NCBI RefSeq assembly: GCF_000142905.1
Contig: NW_013657678.1
Location: 337,381-401,380 of the forward strand
Source: Thecamonas trahens ATCC 50062
Lineage: Eukaryota > Apusozoa > Apusomonadida > Apusomonadidae
DNA length: 64,000 nt
Reading direction: 5' to 3'
The notes under the pieces: model-generated
Databases searched by the model: none
Told to the model about the DNA's origin: nothing
The model's input: the letters and a program-made list of their open reading frames with translations, nothing else
Translations under genes and position numbers: made by a program
Shown here: positions 11,268-20,269 of the stretch, in pieces
How the letters are laid out: every line of letters starts with the position of its first letter
How positions within the stretch are numbered: position 1 is the first letter of the stretch

Positions 11268-11340
11268 ATACGTGTGTGTGTGGAGGTGGGGGGGGGGGGG
11301 TACGTGTGTGCGTGTGTGCGTGTGTGTGTGCGTGTGTATT
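11268..11340. repeat. GT-rich microsatellite with G run
   Basis: GT dinucleotides interrupted by a G run at about 11288-11300, just upstream of PCID2 exon 1. On the PCID2 coding strand this is a CA/C-rich tract. Confidence 0.8.
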
Positions 11341-11493
11341 GTGGTGGTGGTGTGGGCGAGTGCGGTGCTCGGCTTGGTTCGATGCCGGTGCTGCCAGTCA
11401 TGAGAGTCATTGGTTGGCAGGCGACAAGCCGAGTCGCTCGAACTGGTTCGGTCGGCGGGCGACGTGCGCAGGGCCATACCCTTCCCTGTCGTC

Positions 11494-11546
11494 CCACCAC
11501 CACCACCACCACCACCACCACCACCACCACCACCATCACCACCACC
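11494..11546. repeat. CCA trinucleotide repeat upstream of epsilon-tubulin
   Basis: About seventeen CCA units, the last few imperfect, ending some 70 bp before the epsilon-tubulin ATG. They form the C-rich coding-strand tract of that gene's promoter or 5'UTR. Confidence 0.85.
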
Positions 11547-11613
11547 GCAAGCAGCCACTCGCACACCTCTCTCCACTCTCTACCTATTCCCACTCACTGC
11601 CCATCCCCACGCC

Positions 11614-13116
11614 ATGGTCCGCGAACTCATCACCATTCAGGTCGGACAGTGCGGGAACCAGGTCGGGTGCAGGTTCTGGGACTTGGCTCTGGCCGAGCAC
11701 TCCAAGGCGGCGGAAGAGGCGGGCGGAGGGCGGGAGAGAGAGAGGGCAGGGCCAGTCTATGATGATGCGCTCTCGTCGTTCTTTACAAACGTTGACTCGA
11801 GGAGTGGGAGGCGGCTGGACGTCGGGTCGCGGCTGGCGTCGCTGCGGGCGCGGGCTGTGCTGGTGGACATGGAGGAGGGCGTGGTCAACTCGATCGCCGC
11901 CTCGCCGCTGGGCGAGCTCTTTGAGGCCAAGCAGTTTATCACCGACCAGTCGGGATCGGGCAACAACTGGGCCCACGGCCACGCCATGTACGGCCCGCAG
12001 TACGCAGACGCGCTGGCCGAGTCGATCCGGGTTCAGGCCGAGGCCTGCGACTCGCTCCAATCGTTCTTTTCGCTCCACTCGATGGGTGGCGGAACTGGGT
12101 CGGGCCTTGGCACCTTTATCCTCAACCTCCTTGCTGATGAGTACCCGTCGGTCTACCGGTTCACGACTGCGGTCTTCCCGTCGCCGGATGACGATGTGGT
12201 GACTTCGCCGTACAACTCGGTCCTCGCCGCTGCGCAGCTTGTCGAGCACGCAGACTGCGTCCTCCCGCTGGAAAACGCGTCGCTACTCTCGATTCTCTCA
12301 CGGATCGAGGTAGATCTTACGCCGCGTGAGCGCGCGCGCCGCAAGGCTGACTCGGCGCTCACCGACGCGCCCGACTACGCGTCAGACTCGTCGGCGAGCT
12401 CGTCGGCATATGTGGCAGGAACCGGCGGGGCGGTCAAGAAGAAAAAGGCGCGCGCCTTTGACAAGATGAACAACATTGCTGCCCGTCTCCTGCTCAACCT
12501 GACGGCATCGATGCGGTTCGAGGGCTCGCTCAACGTCGACCTCAACGAGGTGACGATGAACCTCGTCCCGTTCCCGCGCCTCCACTTTCTTCTCTCTTCG
12601 CTCACGCCGCTGTACTCGCTCGCTGATGTGGCACTTCCACCGCGGGCGCTCAATCAGATGTTTTCGGACGCCTTTGCGCCTGCTCACCAGCTGACGTCGG
12701 TCGACCCGCGTGTCGGCGCGTATCTGGCCTGCGGGCTCATGGTCCGCGGCGACGTGCTCATGTCGGACATCCGTCGCAACATCGACCGCATGAAGCCGCG
12801 CCTCAACTTTGCATACTGGAATCAAGAAGGTTGGAAAGTGGGCCTCTGCGCCACGCCGCCCATCGGCCAGAAGCGCTCACTCCTCACCCTCGCCAACCAC
12901 ACTGGCATGGCCACTATGTTTGACGGCCTCCGCGCCCGCTTCCTCAAGCTCTACGCCCGCAAAGTCTACATCCACCACTACACCAAGTACATCGAGCAAG
13001 AGGCGTTTACCCAGGCGCTCGAGACCGTCGAGGCCATGATCTCTGACTACTCGGCGCTCGAGTCGGCCGCCCCGCCGCCGGTCTCGTCCGGCCTGCGGGT
13101 GGCATCGACGTTTTAA
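11614..13116 (+). CDS. TUBE1: Epsilon-tubulin
   Basis: A 500-residue divergent tubulin needed for centriole/basal-body triplet microtubules, so the organism very likely builds centrioles or flagella. The start MVRELITIQVGQCGNQVGCR matches the tubulin N-terminus. SGSGNNWAHGH, the GTP-binding loop MGGGTGSGLGTF (about residue 157) and the segment LVPFPRLHFLLSSLTPLY are present. The epsilon assignment rests on GCRFWDLALAEH, DMEEGVVN, FDKMNNIAARLLLNLT and MKPRLNFAYWNQEGWK, which follow human TUBE1 rather than alpha, beta, gamma or delta. A charged, low-complexity insert at about residues 233-280 replaces the shorter loop of the human protein, and another short Gly/Arg/Glu insert occurs near residue 35. 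Single exon. The stop lies 33 bp from the convergent p32 gene. Confidence 0.95.
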   Translation: MVRELITIQVGQCGNQVGCRFWDLALAEHSKAAEEAGGGRERERAGPVYDDALSSFFTNVDSRSGRRLDVGSRLASLRARAVLVDMEEGVVNSIAASPLGELFEAKQFITDQSGSGNNWAHGHAMYGPQYADALAESIRVQAEACDSLQSFFSLHSMGGGTGSGLGTFILNLLADEYPSVYRFTTAVFPSPDDDVVTSPYNSVLAAAQLVEHADCVLPLENASLLSILSRIEVDLTPRERARRKADSALTDAPDYASDSSASSSAYVAGTGGAVKKKKARAFDKMNNIAARLLLNLTASMRFEGSLNVDLNEVTMNLVPFPRLHFLLSSLTPLYSLADVALPPRALNQMFSDAFAPAHQLTSVDPRVGAYLACGLMVRGDVLMSDIRRNIDRMKPRLNFAYWNQEGWKVGLCATPPIGQKRSLLTLANHTGMATMFDGLRARFLKLYARKVYIHHYTKYIEQEAFTQALETVEAMISDYSALESAAPPPVSSGLRVASTF

Positions 13117-13149
13117 CGCCGGGCGAGCCGCTCACTCGCGTAGCGTGAC

Positions 13150-13932
13150 TCACCCGAGGTACGCGCGCATGTCACGGAGCCACGCCATGTAGTCGCGGTG
13201 GACCTGCTCCTCGAGGAATGCGTTGATTCGCCCGACAAGCGCCTCGTCGACGCCGCGGGCCTCGAGGTAGTCAAGCACCCCGTCCTCGATGTCGGCCTCG
13301 TGACCGACGCTCACGCTCATCTCCTCCTGCGAGAACTCGTGGACCCGAAGCTTGCGGTCACCCTGCTGGCCGACCTTGAGCTTCTCCACCGCGTAGTCGC
13401 CCTTCTCCACCACACACTCGGCAACAAGCACGCCGCCGTTGGGCTTGGACAACTGGACCTTAAAGTTGCTCACTAGGTCCTCACCTGGATCCTCGCCCAT
13501 CATCTGGCTCAGGACCTCGCCTTGCGGCGCACCGCCCTCGGCTGCAGTCATCGCCGCTCCGATGACGTCCACGTGCTCGCCATCGCCGCCAGCAGCCGCC
13601 TCTTCATCGTCAGCGAGCGCAAACTCGATCGAGAGCTCTTCGCCGGTCTCTAGCGCCTTGCGCAGTTCGTACACCGTGCTCCCGAGCACATCATCATCGT
13701 CACCACCGAGCGGCTCGTGGATGTAAAGCTCAAAGCCAGCATCCTCAAACTCCCGCTGCGTCGCATGCTCATCAAGCGACCCGCTCTCGCTCAGCTCCTT
13801 CTCCAGCGCCTCCTCCAGCGCCACGCCCGACTCACAGCGGACGCCCGTCCACGCCGGAAGCACGCCTGCTGTCGCCGCTGCCGCCCACCGCATTGTCACT
13901 GCCTGCAATGCTCCACTTCCTAGACGCAACAT
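13150..13932 (-). CDS. Mitochondrial p32/MAM33 family protein
   Basis: A 260-residue acidic matrix protein of the C1QBP/p32/MAM33 family, which forms doughnut-shaped trimers and supports mitochondrial translation. It starts MLRLGSGALQAVTMRW, a basic amphipathic presequence. The mature part has typical features: an acidic loop (GGDDDDVL), FKVQLSKPNGGVLVAECVV, and a C-terminal helix ending near HRDYMAWLRDMRAYLG. The in-frame extension upstream to 14106 is translated GT/C repeat and is rejected. On the coding strand a CA repeat and C15 run lie about 80-95 bp before the ATG. Confidence 0.88.
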   Translation of the reverse strand: MLRLGSGALQAVTMRWAAAATAGVLPAWTGVRCESGVALEEALEKELSESGSLDEHATQREFEDAGFELYIHEPLGGDDDDVLGSTVYELRKALETGEELSIEFALADDEEAAAGGDGEHVDVIGAAMTAAEGGAPQGEVLSQMMGEDPGEDLVSNFKVQLSKPNGGVLVAECVVEKGDYAVEKLKVGQQGDRKLRVHEFSQEEMSVSVGHEADIEDGVLDYLEARGVDEALVGRINAFLEEQVHRDYMAWLRDMRAYLG

Positions 13933-13986
13933 CTTCACCCAGTGTGACTTGTAGAGTTGTGTGTTGTGTGTCGAAGCGTATGTTGG

Positions 13987-14024
13987 TGTATGTGTGTGTG
14001 TGTGTGTGTGGGGGGGGGGGGGGG
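13987..14024. repeat. GT microsatellite followed by G15 run
   Basis: GT repeats to 14009 run straight into an uninterrupted run of 15 G at 14010-14024. On the p32 coding strand this is C15 followed by CA repeats, just upstream of the start codon. Confidence 0.9.
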
Positions 14025-14588
14025 TGAGCTTGAGTCGGACGGGGTCGCTCTGGGACGTGTTCGTTCGTTCTCGGGCGACCCATTGAACGCGACATGGACA
14101 TACCATGCCGCCTGCCAGTGGCCTGCCAGGAGCTTGTCAGTAGCCAGACCAGCACGCCTTGGGCACCTGCAAATGTGCTGCATCGGCGAATTTCATTTGC
14201 ATTGTGTTGATGTGGCGGGCAAGATCGATCTGATGTAGTTTGGAGTAGTCGCGCGTTGCTGGGGTGCTTGTCTACCCCCGAGCACAGCTGCCTGAGCAGT
14301 GTCCGGATGAGGTTACCCGATGGAGCGAGAGAGAGACAGGGATCGTTGTGGGAGACGGATTAACATGCAGAATCCACCACCGCCGCTACCACCACCACCT
14401 ACCACCACCGACTCTGCCTGATCAAATCACCCCCCCTCCCTGCTACTCTACCTCTGCCGCACTCACTGCAGCCAACTTTGCCCGATCCGGCCCGATCCAA
14501 GCCTCCTCCTCCTCACTCCCCCCCTCTCCCCTCCCCCCCCCTCTTCCTCCTCTTCACCCACTACCTCTCCCACCTCCATCTCGTACAC
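14025..14588. other. Divergent intergenic region, p32 / bL28m
   Basis: No gene seen. The last ~100 bp before the bL28m ATG form a strongly C/T-rich tract on the plus strand (about 14490-14580). Promoters of both neighbours are presumed here. Confidence 0.4.
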
Positions 14589-15293
14589 ATGTCAGGGCTT
14601 GTGCGCGCGGTGCGGCTGGGTGTGCGTGCCGGAGCAAACGTGGCTCGGGCCACAGGGCCCGTCCGTGGTGGCGGGACCCAGGCGCCGCGTATGGGCCGCG
14701 CCGCCCGTGGCTTGTTTGCCGGCAAGACCGTCCGCTTTGGCAACCATGTCTCCTTCTCCCAGCGCAAGTACGTTCACTTTCCCATGATAGTATGTATATG
14801 CATGGCATAGAGAGGATATATGGAGGGGGATGATGCTGTGCTGCCGCTCAGAGCGGCGAGGATCCTTCTGTGCGGCTGGCCGATGCGTCTGCTCGGGAGG
14901 AGTACTCGCCATCCCTCGACCGTGGACACGGCGCAGTAGGGGGGATGCGGACAGAGCTCACCGGGGGGCCTGTGGATGTGAGAGGACGACAGGACTCGGC
15001 GTAAGTGGGAGCCGAATGTTCAGCGGGCGTCGGCCCACTCGGAGCTGCTAGGCCGCCCGCTGCGGGCAAGGATGACCACCTACGCCCTGCGTTGCATCGA
15101 CAAGGCCGGCGGCATCGACGCCTATCTCCTTGCCATGCCGGCCAAGCAACTGGCTGCCGATCCGTTTGCTGCCAAGGCCCGCGCCAACATTGTCCGCAAG
15201 CTCGAGCGCATCCTCCCCGAGGGTGCCACCCTTGGTGATGTTGCTGCCGCAGAGGCCGCCGTCGTCGCCAAGTACGCCACCCGCCGGGGCTGA
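14589..15293 (+). CDS. Mitochondrial ribosomal protein bL28m, two exons
   Basis: Large-subunit protein L28 of the mitochondrial ribosome, about 159 residues. Exon 1 (14589-14767) encodes a basic presequence, then RGLFAGKTVRFGNHVSFSQR, the conserved L28 entry. Donor GTACGT begins at 14768 and the acceptor ends at 14992 (GACGACAG), an intron of 225 nt. Joining gives QRKTRRKWEPNVQ, the expected bL28 continuation, in the correct phase (2+1). Exon 2 continues RMTTYALRCIDKAGGIDAYL and ends in an alanine-rich helix ATRRG. The exon 1 frame alone stops inside the intron, so splicing is required. The splice boundaries are inferred from consensus and protein continuity. Confidence 0.88.
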
Positions 15294-15744
15294 CTCGGCC
15301 GGTGAGACGCTGCAACATACACGCCATGCCACGCCACGCTAGCGCGCGCGACCACATGCAGCAGATGATAAAACCAACACAATCCCACGATATGATCCCA
15401 TCCTACCTCCTCCCTCCCTCGGCCTCCAGTTCGGCCTCTCCCCTCTCCCTCCCCCGCTCACCATCCTCCCCGGTCCGGTCTCCCCTCCCCCTCCCCCTCC
15501 CCCCTCTACTATACCCTCACTCCCTTTCCTTTCCCTTTGATCCCCGTGTCCATCCCCCTGATCCCCATTCCCCTCCCCGATTCCCCCTCCCTCCCCCCCC
15601 CCCCCCCCCCTCCCTTCCCCACCGCCACCGCCAACCACCACCCAACGATGACGCGCGACCGACGGACGGACTGCCGTTTGCGGCGCCTCAACTTGTAGCT
15701 CTTGGAGGCTCTCCTCTTACCACCTGACATCGACGACGACCGAC
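15294..15744. other. Intergenic, CT-rich tract before PCCA
   Basis: Contains an extended C/T-rich tract on the plus strand (about 15390-15620) including a C17 run at 15594-15610, ending about 130 bp before the PCCA ATG. Long open frames on both strands here are products of the low-complexity tract. Confidence 0.5.
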
Positions 15745-18177
15745 ATGCTGTCCCGTACATGGCTGACCACTCGCACTGCTACGGCAGCTGCGCGCTATGC
15801 CTCGTCAGCAGCATCGAAACGTATGTGGCGTGTGTGTGTTGGGGGAGGTCCGGGGAGAGGGGGGGGGAGGGGGGGGAGGGGGGGTGGTTGGCTGACGGGC
15901 CAAAAACTGGAAGTGACAAAGTGCAACCCCTTGGGTGGGGGAAGGGGGGAGGGGGAGGGGGGGAGGGGGGGGAGGGAGGCAGTTGTTGGGAGAGGGCATG
16001 GAAGGGTGGTGCATACTCATGCAAGGGTGGTTGCAGCGTTTGACAAGATCCTTGTGGCCAACCGGGGAGAGATTGCCTGCCGTGTCTTTGCCTCGGCTAA
16101 GAAGCTGGGGATGAAGACGGTGGCAGTGTACTCGGAGGCTGATGCGCATGCTAAGCACACCAAGATGGCGGATGAGGCTGTGTGCGTCGGCCCTGCAGCA
16201 TCGGCGGACTCGTACCTTGTTATCGACAACATTCTGGAGGCTGTGCGGATGACGGGCGCACAGGCTGTGCACCCGGGCTACGGATTCCTCTCCGAGAACG
16301 CGGCGTTCTCGCAGGCGCTGGAGGACGAGGGCGTGGCGTTTGTGGGCCCGCCTCCCGGAGCGATCACCTCGATGGGGTACAAGATCGAGTCGAAGCGGAT
16401 TGCGCAGGAGGCCGGTGTGTCGACGGTCCCGGGCTTTGCCGGCGTTGTCGGCTCTGCTGAGGAGGCCGTCAAGATTGCGGCAGACATTGGGTTCCCGGTC
16501 ATGGTCAAGGCCGACGCCGGCGGTGGCGGCAAGGGCATGCGTGTGGCGTGGAACGAGTCCGAGGTTGCCGAGGCGTTCCGGGCGTCGACGGAGGAGGCTG
16601 CAGGCGCGTTCAACAACGCCGACTTGCTTGTGGAGAAGTTTATCCACGAGTCGCCGCGGCACATTGAGATCCAGCTCATTGCTGACAAGCACGGCAACGC
16701 GGTGTACCTCAACGAGCGCGAGTGCTCGCTGCAGCGGCGGAACCAGAAGGTAGTGGAGGAGGCGCCGTCTGTGGTGCTCACGCCCGAGGTGCGGCGGGCC
16801 ATGGGCGAACAGGCCGTGGCGCTGGCCAAGGCGGTCGACTACTCGTCGGCTGGCACGGTCGAGTTCCTTGTCGACGCCAACCTCGACTTTTACTTCCTCG
16901 AGATGAACACGCGGCTCCAGGTCGAGCACCCGGTGACCGAGCTCATCACCGGTGTCGACCTTGTGGAGGAGATGTTCCGGGTTGCTGCTGGCGAGAAGCT
17001 CTCGATCACCCAGGACGAGGTCAAGATCAATGGCTGGTCGTTCGAGTCGCGTGTCTACGCTGAGAACCCCTACCGCGACTTTCTGCCGTCGACTGGGCGG
17101 CTGACCAAGTACGTCGAGCCGGGCGCAGACGACCCCAACGTCCGTTGCGACTCGGGCATTCTCCCCGGCTCGGAGATTTCGATCTACTACGACCCGCTCA
17201 TCTGCAAGCTGGTGACCCACGGCCCGACTCGCGAGGCCGCGGCCAACACCATGAAGCGTGCGCTCGACGAGTACGTCATCCGCGGCGTCGGGCACAACGT
17301 TCCGTTCCTCCGCGAGGTCTTTGAGAACGACGAGTTCAATGCCGGCAACCTGACCACCAACTTTATCCCGGAGCACTTCCCCGACGGCTTCCACGGCCAC
17401 CAGCTGTCGCCGCGCGAGAAGCACGAGCTCCTGGCCTCGGCCGTTGCCGTCCACCACTCCAAGCTGGTGCGCGCCGCGTCGATCGACGTTGCCGACCAGG
17501 TCTCGTCGTTTGAGCGCCCCGACGGCGGTGACTTTGTGGTCACGATCGACGGCGAGGAGTTCCACGCCGGCATCATTCAGGGTTCGGACGACGCACCCGC
17601 AGTGGTTGTCCTCGGCGAGGCCGGCTTTGACCTCAACGCCCTCTCGGACGACGAGCTCGCCGCTGGCGCCGCCGACGGCTCGCTGCCGGTCACCACGTAC
17701 CTCTTTGACTACGACTACACCCATGGCACGGATCTTCTCCGCGGCTCGCTCTCGTCGACGGCCGAGGCCCTCGCCGACGACGCCGACGCCAGCGCCGATG
17801 ACTTTGCCGACGATGTCGACTCGGAGGTGATTGTCCAGGTTGTCGGCTCGGACGCCGAGACCTATCAGCTCCAGCACGTCGGCACCGTGTACGATGTCAA
17901 GATCGAGACGCCGCGCGTCCACGAGCTCCGCCAGTACCTTCCGGCCAAGCCCAAGCCTGACCTCTCCAAGTTTGTTCTTTGCCCCATGCCTGGCCAGGTC
18001 ATCAACGTCCTCGTCCAGCCGGGCGAGAAGGTTGCCGCCGGCCAGCCAGTTGCCGTCATCGAGGCCATGAAGATGCAGAACCAGCTCCTTGCCGAGACTG
18101 ACGGCGTTGTCAAGGCCATCAACTACGACGAGGGTGCTTCGGTGGCTGCCGACGACCTCCTCATCGAGTTTGAGTAA
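15745..18177 (+). CDS. PCCA: Propionyl-CoA carboxylase alpha subunit, mitochondrial
   Basis: Biotin-dependent carboxylase subunit for propionyl-CoA breakdown in the mitochondrial matrix; the beta subunit is not in this window. Exon 1 (15745-15820) encodes a presequence beginning MLSRTWLTTRTATAAARY. A 216-nt intron (15821-16036) follows. Exon 2 gives FDKILVANRGEIACRVF, then the ATP-grasp with GGGGKGM, LNERECSLQRRNQKVVEEAP and NTRLQVEHPVTE, the family-specific YVIRGVGHNVPFLREV, and a C-terminal biotinyl domain with EAMKMQN (biotinylated Lys near residue 704). The MADEAVCVGPAASADSY stretch and the C-terminal half favour PCCA over methylcrotonyl- or pyruvate carboxylase. The mature reading is about 738 residues. 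The intron is in frame and stop-free, so an automatic call may wrongly translate it. Confidence 0.93.
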   Translation: MLSRTWLTTRTATAAARYASSAASKRMWRVCVGGGPGRGGGRGGRGGGWLTGQKLEVTKCNPLGGGRGEGEGGRGGREAVVGRGHGRVVHTHARVVAAFDKILVANRGEIACRVFASAKKLGMKTVAVYSEADAHAKHTKMADEAVCVGPAASADSYLVIDNILEAVRMTGAQAVHPGYGFLSENAAFSQALEDEGVAFVGPPPGAITSMGYKIESKRIAQEAGVSTVPGFAGVVGSAEEAVKIAADIGFPVMVKADAGGGGKGMRVAWNESEVAEAFRASTEEAAGAFNNADLLVEKFIHESPRHIEIQLIADKHGNAVYLNERECSLQRRNQKVVEEAPSVVLTPEVRRAMGEQAVALAKAVDYSSAGTVEFLVDANLDFYFLEMNTRLQVEHPVTELITGVDLVEEMFRVAAGEKLSITQDEVKINGWSFESRVYAENPYRDFLPSTGRLTKYVEPGADDPNVRCDSGILPGSEISIYYDPLICKLVTHGPTREAAANTMKRALDEYVIRGVGHNVPFLREVFENDEFNAGNLTTNFIPEHFPDGFHGHQLSPREKHELLASAVAVHHSKLVRAASIDVADQVSSFERPDGGDFVVTIDGEEFHAGIIQGSDDAPAVVVLGEAGFDLNALSDDELAAGAADGSLPVTTYLFDYDYTHGTDLLRGSLSSTAEALADDADASADDFADDVDSEVIVQVVGSDAETYQLQHVGTVYDVKIETPRVHELRQYLPAKPKPDLSKFVLCPMPGQVINVLVQPGEKVAAGQPVAVIEAMKMQNQLLAETDGVVKAINYDEGASVAADDLLIEFE
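15821..16036 (+). other. In-frame, stop-free, G-rich intron of PCCA
   Basis: Donor GTATGTGG and acceptor GTTGCAG. The length is 216 nt, exactly 72 codons, with no stop in the gene frame. Its content is long G/A runs that would translate to Gly/Arg/Glu low complexity, in the middle of what should be a continuous presequence-to-biotin-carboxylase junction. Removing it gives KPFDKILVANRGE, the normal family sequence. Confidence 0.8.
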
Positions 18178-18223
18178 ACGCTACCGCGTCTACGCTCTCT
18201 CTGCGCTTGGCAGTACACTCGAT

Positions 18224-19753
18224 TTATGCGTGGTGTGCCGCGGGTGCGCTGCCTGGTGCCGGGATGACGGGGGGGACATGGTCAGACGGCGACACGTCGC
18301 TGATCATCATCATGCGCGGCCGCGACGTGGCCGACGAGGCTGAGCTCTGGACGCCCGAGCTGACACCCCACATGTCGAGCGGAAAGAGGTCATCAGTATC
18401 GACCGCGACCGAGAGTGAGAGACCCGCCGAGGCCTGGGTGGCGGTCGACGTCGTGTGGACCGAACCGTGGTCGGTGGCAGTCGAGACCTGGAGCGGACGG
18501 GTGAGCGAGCCCGAGGCCATGAAGTCGACGGCGGTGCCGACGCCGACCGACTTGGACCGCGACCGCGAGGAGAACCGCGGCGGCATAGGCCAGTCAAAGT
18601 GGGCCGTAACCGGTGGCGTGACCAGGTTTGAGAACGACGGCGGCATGGCGAGCGGAACGGTCGACGGTCCAGCGACGGAGCCGCTCACGGTGCCGATGGG
18701 CATGGTGCCGAACGAGGCGCTGCTGGTGAGGTTCATGCTTGTGACGAGCGAGACGCGGTCGCAGAGATTGCGGATCAAGGCCTCCAGCGACTCGAGCCGC
18801 TCAGAGATGGCGCGCACATCGGCAAGGGTGGCCGGCGTGGCTGGGCCGCGCTCGTCACCCGAGCCCGCGTTTGTGGTCGCTGCGCTTCCACCGCGCGAAC
18901 CCATGGTTGGGGTGGTGGCATCGGCAGCAAGGGTCCGCCCGCGCTTGGTGGCACGGGCCGAGTCCTCCTCCGACGATTCGGCTGAGTTACGCCGCTTGCG
19001 GCTGGCGTCGGCGACAGTCTCGGCTGAGTTAGGGAGCGGCGGGAGCGAAAGCGGCGGCTCGGCGGCGAGCTCCAGGTTCGACCGCGAGTCCGGGTTAAGC
19101 GGGTGGTTATGGCCCCCGTAAAAGTGGACGAGAAGAAAGACAATGCACCCGGTCGGCGTTTCCTCGACGGCGTGCGGGTAGTTGGTGAGGATGTAGTCGA
19201 GAAGACCCTTGCGTCGCTCGGCAGCCCGGTTGCGCCGCTTGCGTGGCTTGCCGGAGCCAGCCACCTCGCTTTCGCCCTCGTTGGTTGGTGAGGGCTCGGC
19301 CGATGGCGGGGCGGTAATGACTGCCCGGGAGCCGCCGGCGGCTGATGCCGTCGGCACGCCCGCCTCGGCCATGAACCGTGTAAGCGGATCAACAGGCGGG
19401 CGGGCGAGGTCCGACATACACGCGCCGCGCGATGGCGGATGCGTCGTCGGGTTAGCACACACCGTCCCATCCTTTCGCATGTCAAAGTAGGTGATGCGGA
19501 GGACGGCCGGACACTTGCTCGACTTGCCTGCGCACGAGTAGACTCGCGTCGAGCATCGCCCGCGCTTGCGGTTGCGATGCCAGACCACCCGCGGGAGCAT
19601 GAGGCCTTCAAAGTGATGCGCGGCTCTGCGGACAACTGCTCCGACCCGTGCCGGCGGTGCCAGGCAGTACCATTGCACGCCCTTGGCCGTCAGACTCCGG
19701 ATCGTCTCGTCATTACCGGCAAGGCCTCCCGACGGCCGTCCAGCAGTCTGCAT
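18224..19753 (-). CDS. Probable FLYWCH/GCM-type zinc-finger protein
   Basis: A 509-residue protein starting MQTAGRPSGG; the extension above ATG 19753 is translated C-run and is discarded. Near residues 65-92 it has VYSCAGKSSKCPAVLRITYF, with the Cys spacing and following hydrophobic strand of WRKY/GCM1/FLYWCH-superfamily fingers. The histidine partner expected 20-30 residues later is not adjacent. A typical GGHNHPLNP appears only near residue 215, so the finger may contain an insertion of about 120 residues. The linker holds a basic segment (KPRKRRNRAAERRKG). The C-terminal half is Ser/Thr/Ala-rich with another basic patch (KRRNSAESSEEDSARATKRG). DNA binding is plausible but inferred; I recognise no specific family member. 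The stop lies 46 bp from the convergent PCCA stop. Confidence 0.55.
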   Translation of the reverse strand: MQTAGRPSGGLAGNDETIRSLTAKGVQWYCLAPPARVGAVVRRAAHHFEGLMLPRVVWHRNRKRGRCSTRVYSCAGKSSKCPAVLRITYFDMRKDGTVCANPTTHPPSRGACMSDLARPPVDPLTRFMAEAGVPTASAAGGSRAVITAPPSAEPSPTNEGESEVAGSGKPRKRRNRAAERRKGLLDYILTNYPHAVEETPTGCIVFLLVHFYGGHNHPLNPDSRSNLELAAEPPLSLPPLPNSAETVADASRKRRNSAESSEEDSARATKRGRTLAADATTPTMGSRGGSAATTNAGSGDERGPATPATLADVRAISERLESLEALIRNLCDRVSLVTSMNLTSSASFGTMPIGTVSGSVAGPSTVPLAMPPSFSNLVTPPVTAHFDWPMPPRFSSRSRSKSVGVGTAVDFMASGSLTRPLQVSTATDHGSVHTTSTATQASAGLSLSVAVDTDDLFPLDMWGVSSGVQSSASSATSRPRMMMISDVSPSDHVPPVIPAPGSAPAAHHA

Positions 19754-20269
19754 GGTTTGGCGAGACAAGGTGACGGGAGGGTGAGGAGGTAGAAGGGGGT
19801 GGGGGGGGGGGGGGGGGGCGGGGGAGGGGGGGTCGAGGGAGAGGAGGGATAAAGATAGAGTGAGAGGCAATCCTAGGCTCCCGTGGTATTGTGTGCTTCG
19901 GCTGGAAGCCGTGTGCACAAAAGGGTGGTATGCTGAGGTGGGTGTGGCGTGTTGTGCATAAAGACGTGGTGGCCACGGTGTGGTCAGCGGGCTGGATGTC
20001 GCTGAAGTGGTACCAACCTGGCTCTGTCTCGTGCCATGCTTGCATCTCCCTCCTCACTCCTTTCGCAGTCTCGATCTCATACCGCGACTTGCCCCGTCCC
20101 GAAAGCTGCAACACCATCGGATCGGTACGGCAGCCGTGAGTGTTGAGTTTTACATTAGCTTGCCACAGCTGTAGTCGCTGCTGACCCGGCCTTCAAGGAA
20201 CGGGTGCGGCGGGAACAGAGGGGAGGGGGGGGGGGGCTGATTCTGGGTCTACCGACCCCCTGACGGCGG
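19754..20269. other. Intergenic with two G runs
   Basis: Contains a long G run at about 19797-19818 (poly-C on the coding strand of the zinc-finger gene, about 50 bp upstream of its ATG) and a second G run at about 20221-20236, downstream of the kinase-bearing gene. Small plus-strand open frames near 19890-20140 have no recognisable content. Confidence 0.4.

Noticed and set aside
11410-11613. N-terminal extension of epsilon-tubulin with poly-Pro
   Set aside because: It comes from the CCA repeat; the tubulin N-terminus begins at ATG 11614.
15805-17922. 705-codon open frame on the minus strand
   Set aside because: Antisense shadow of PCCA caused by high GC; it has no domains and runs through the intron.
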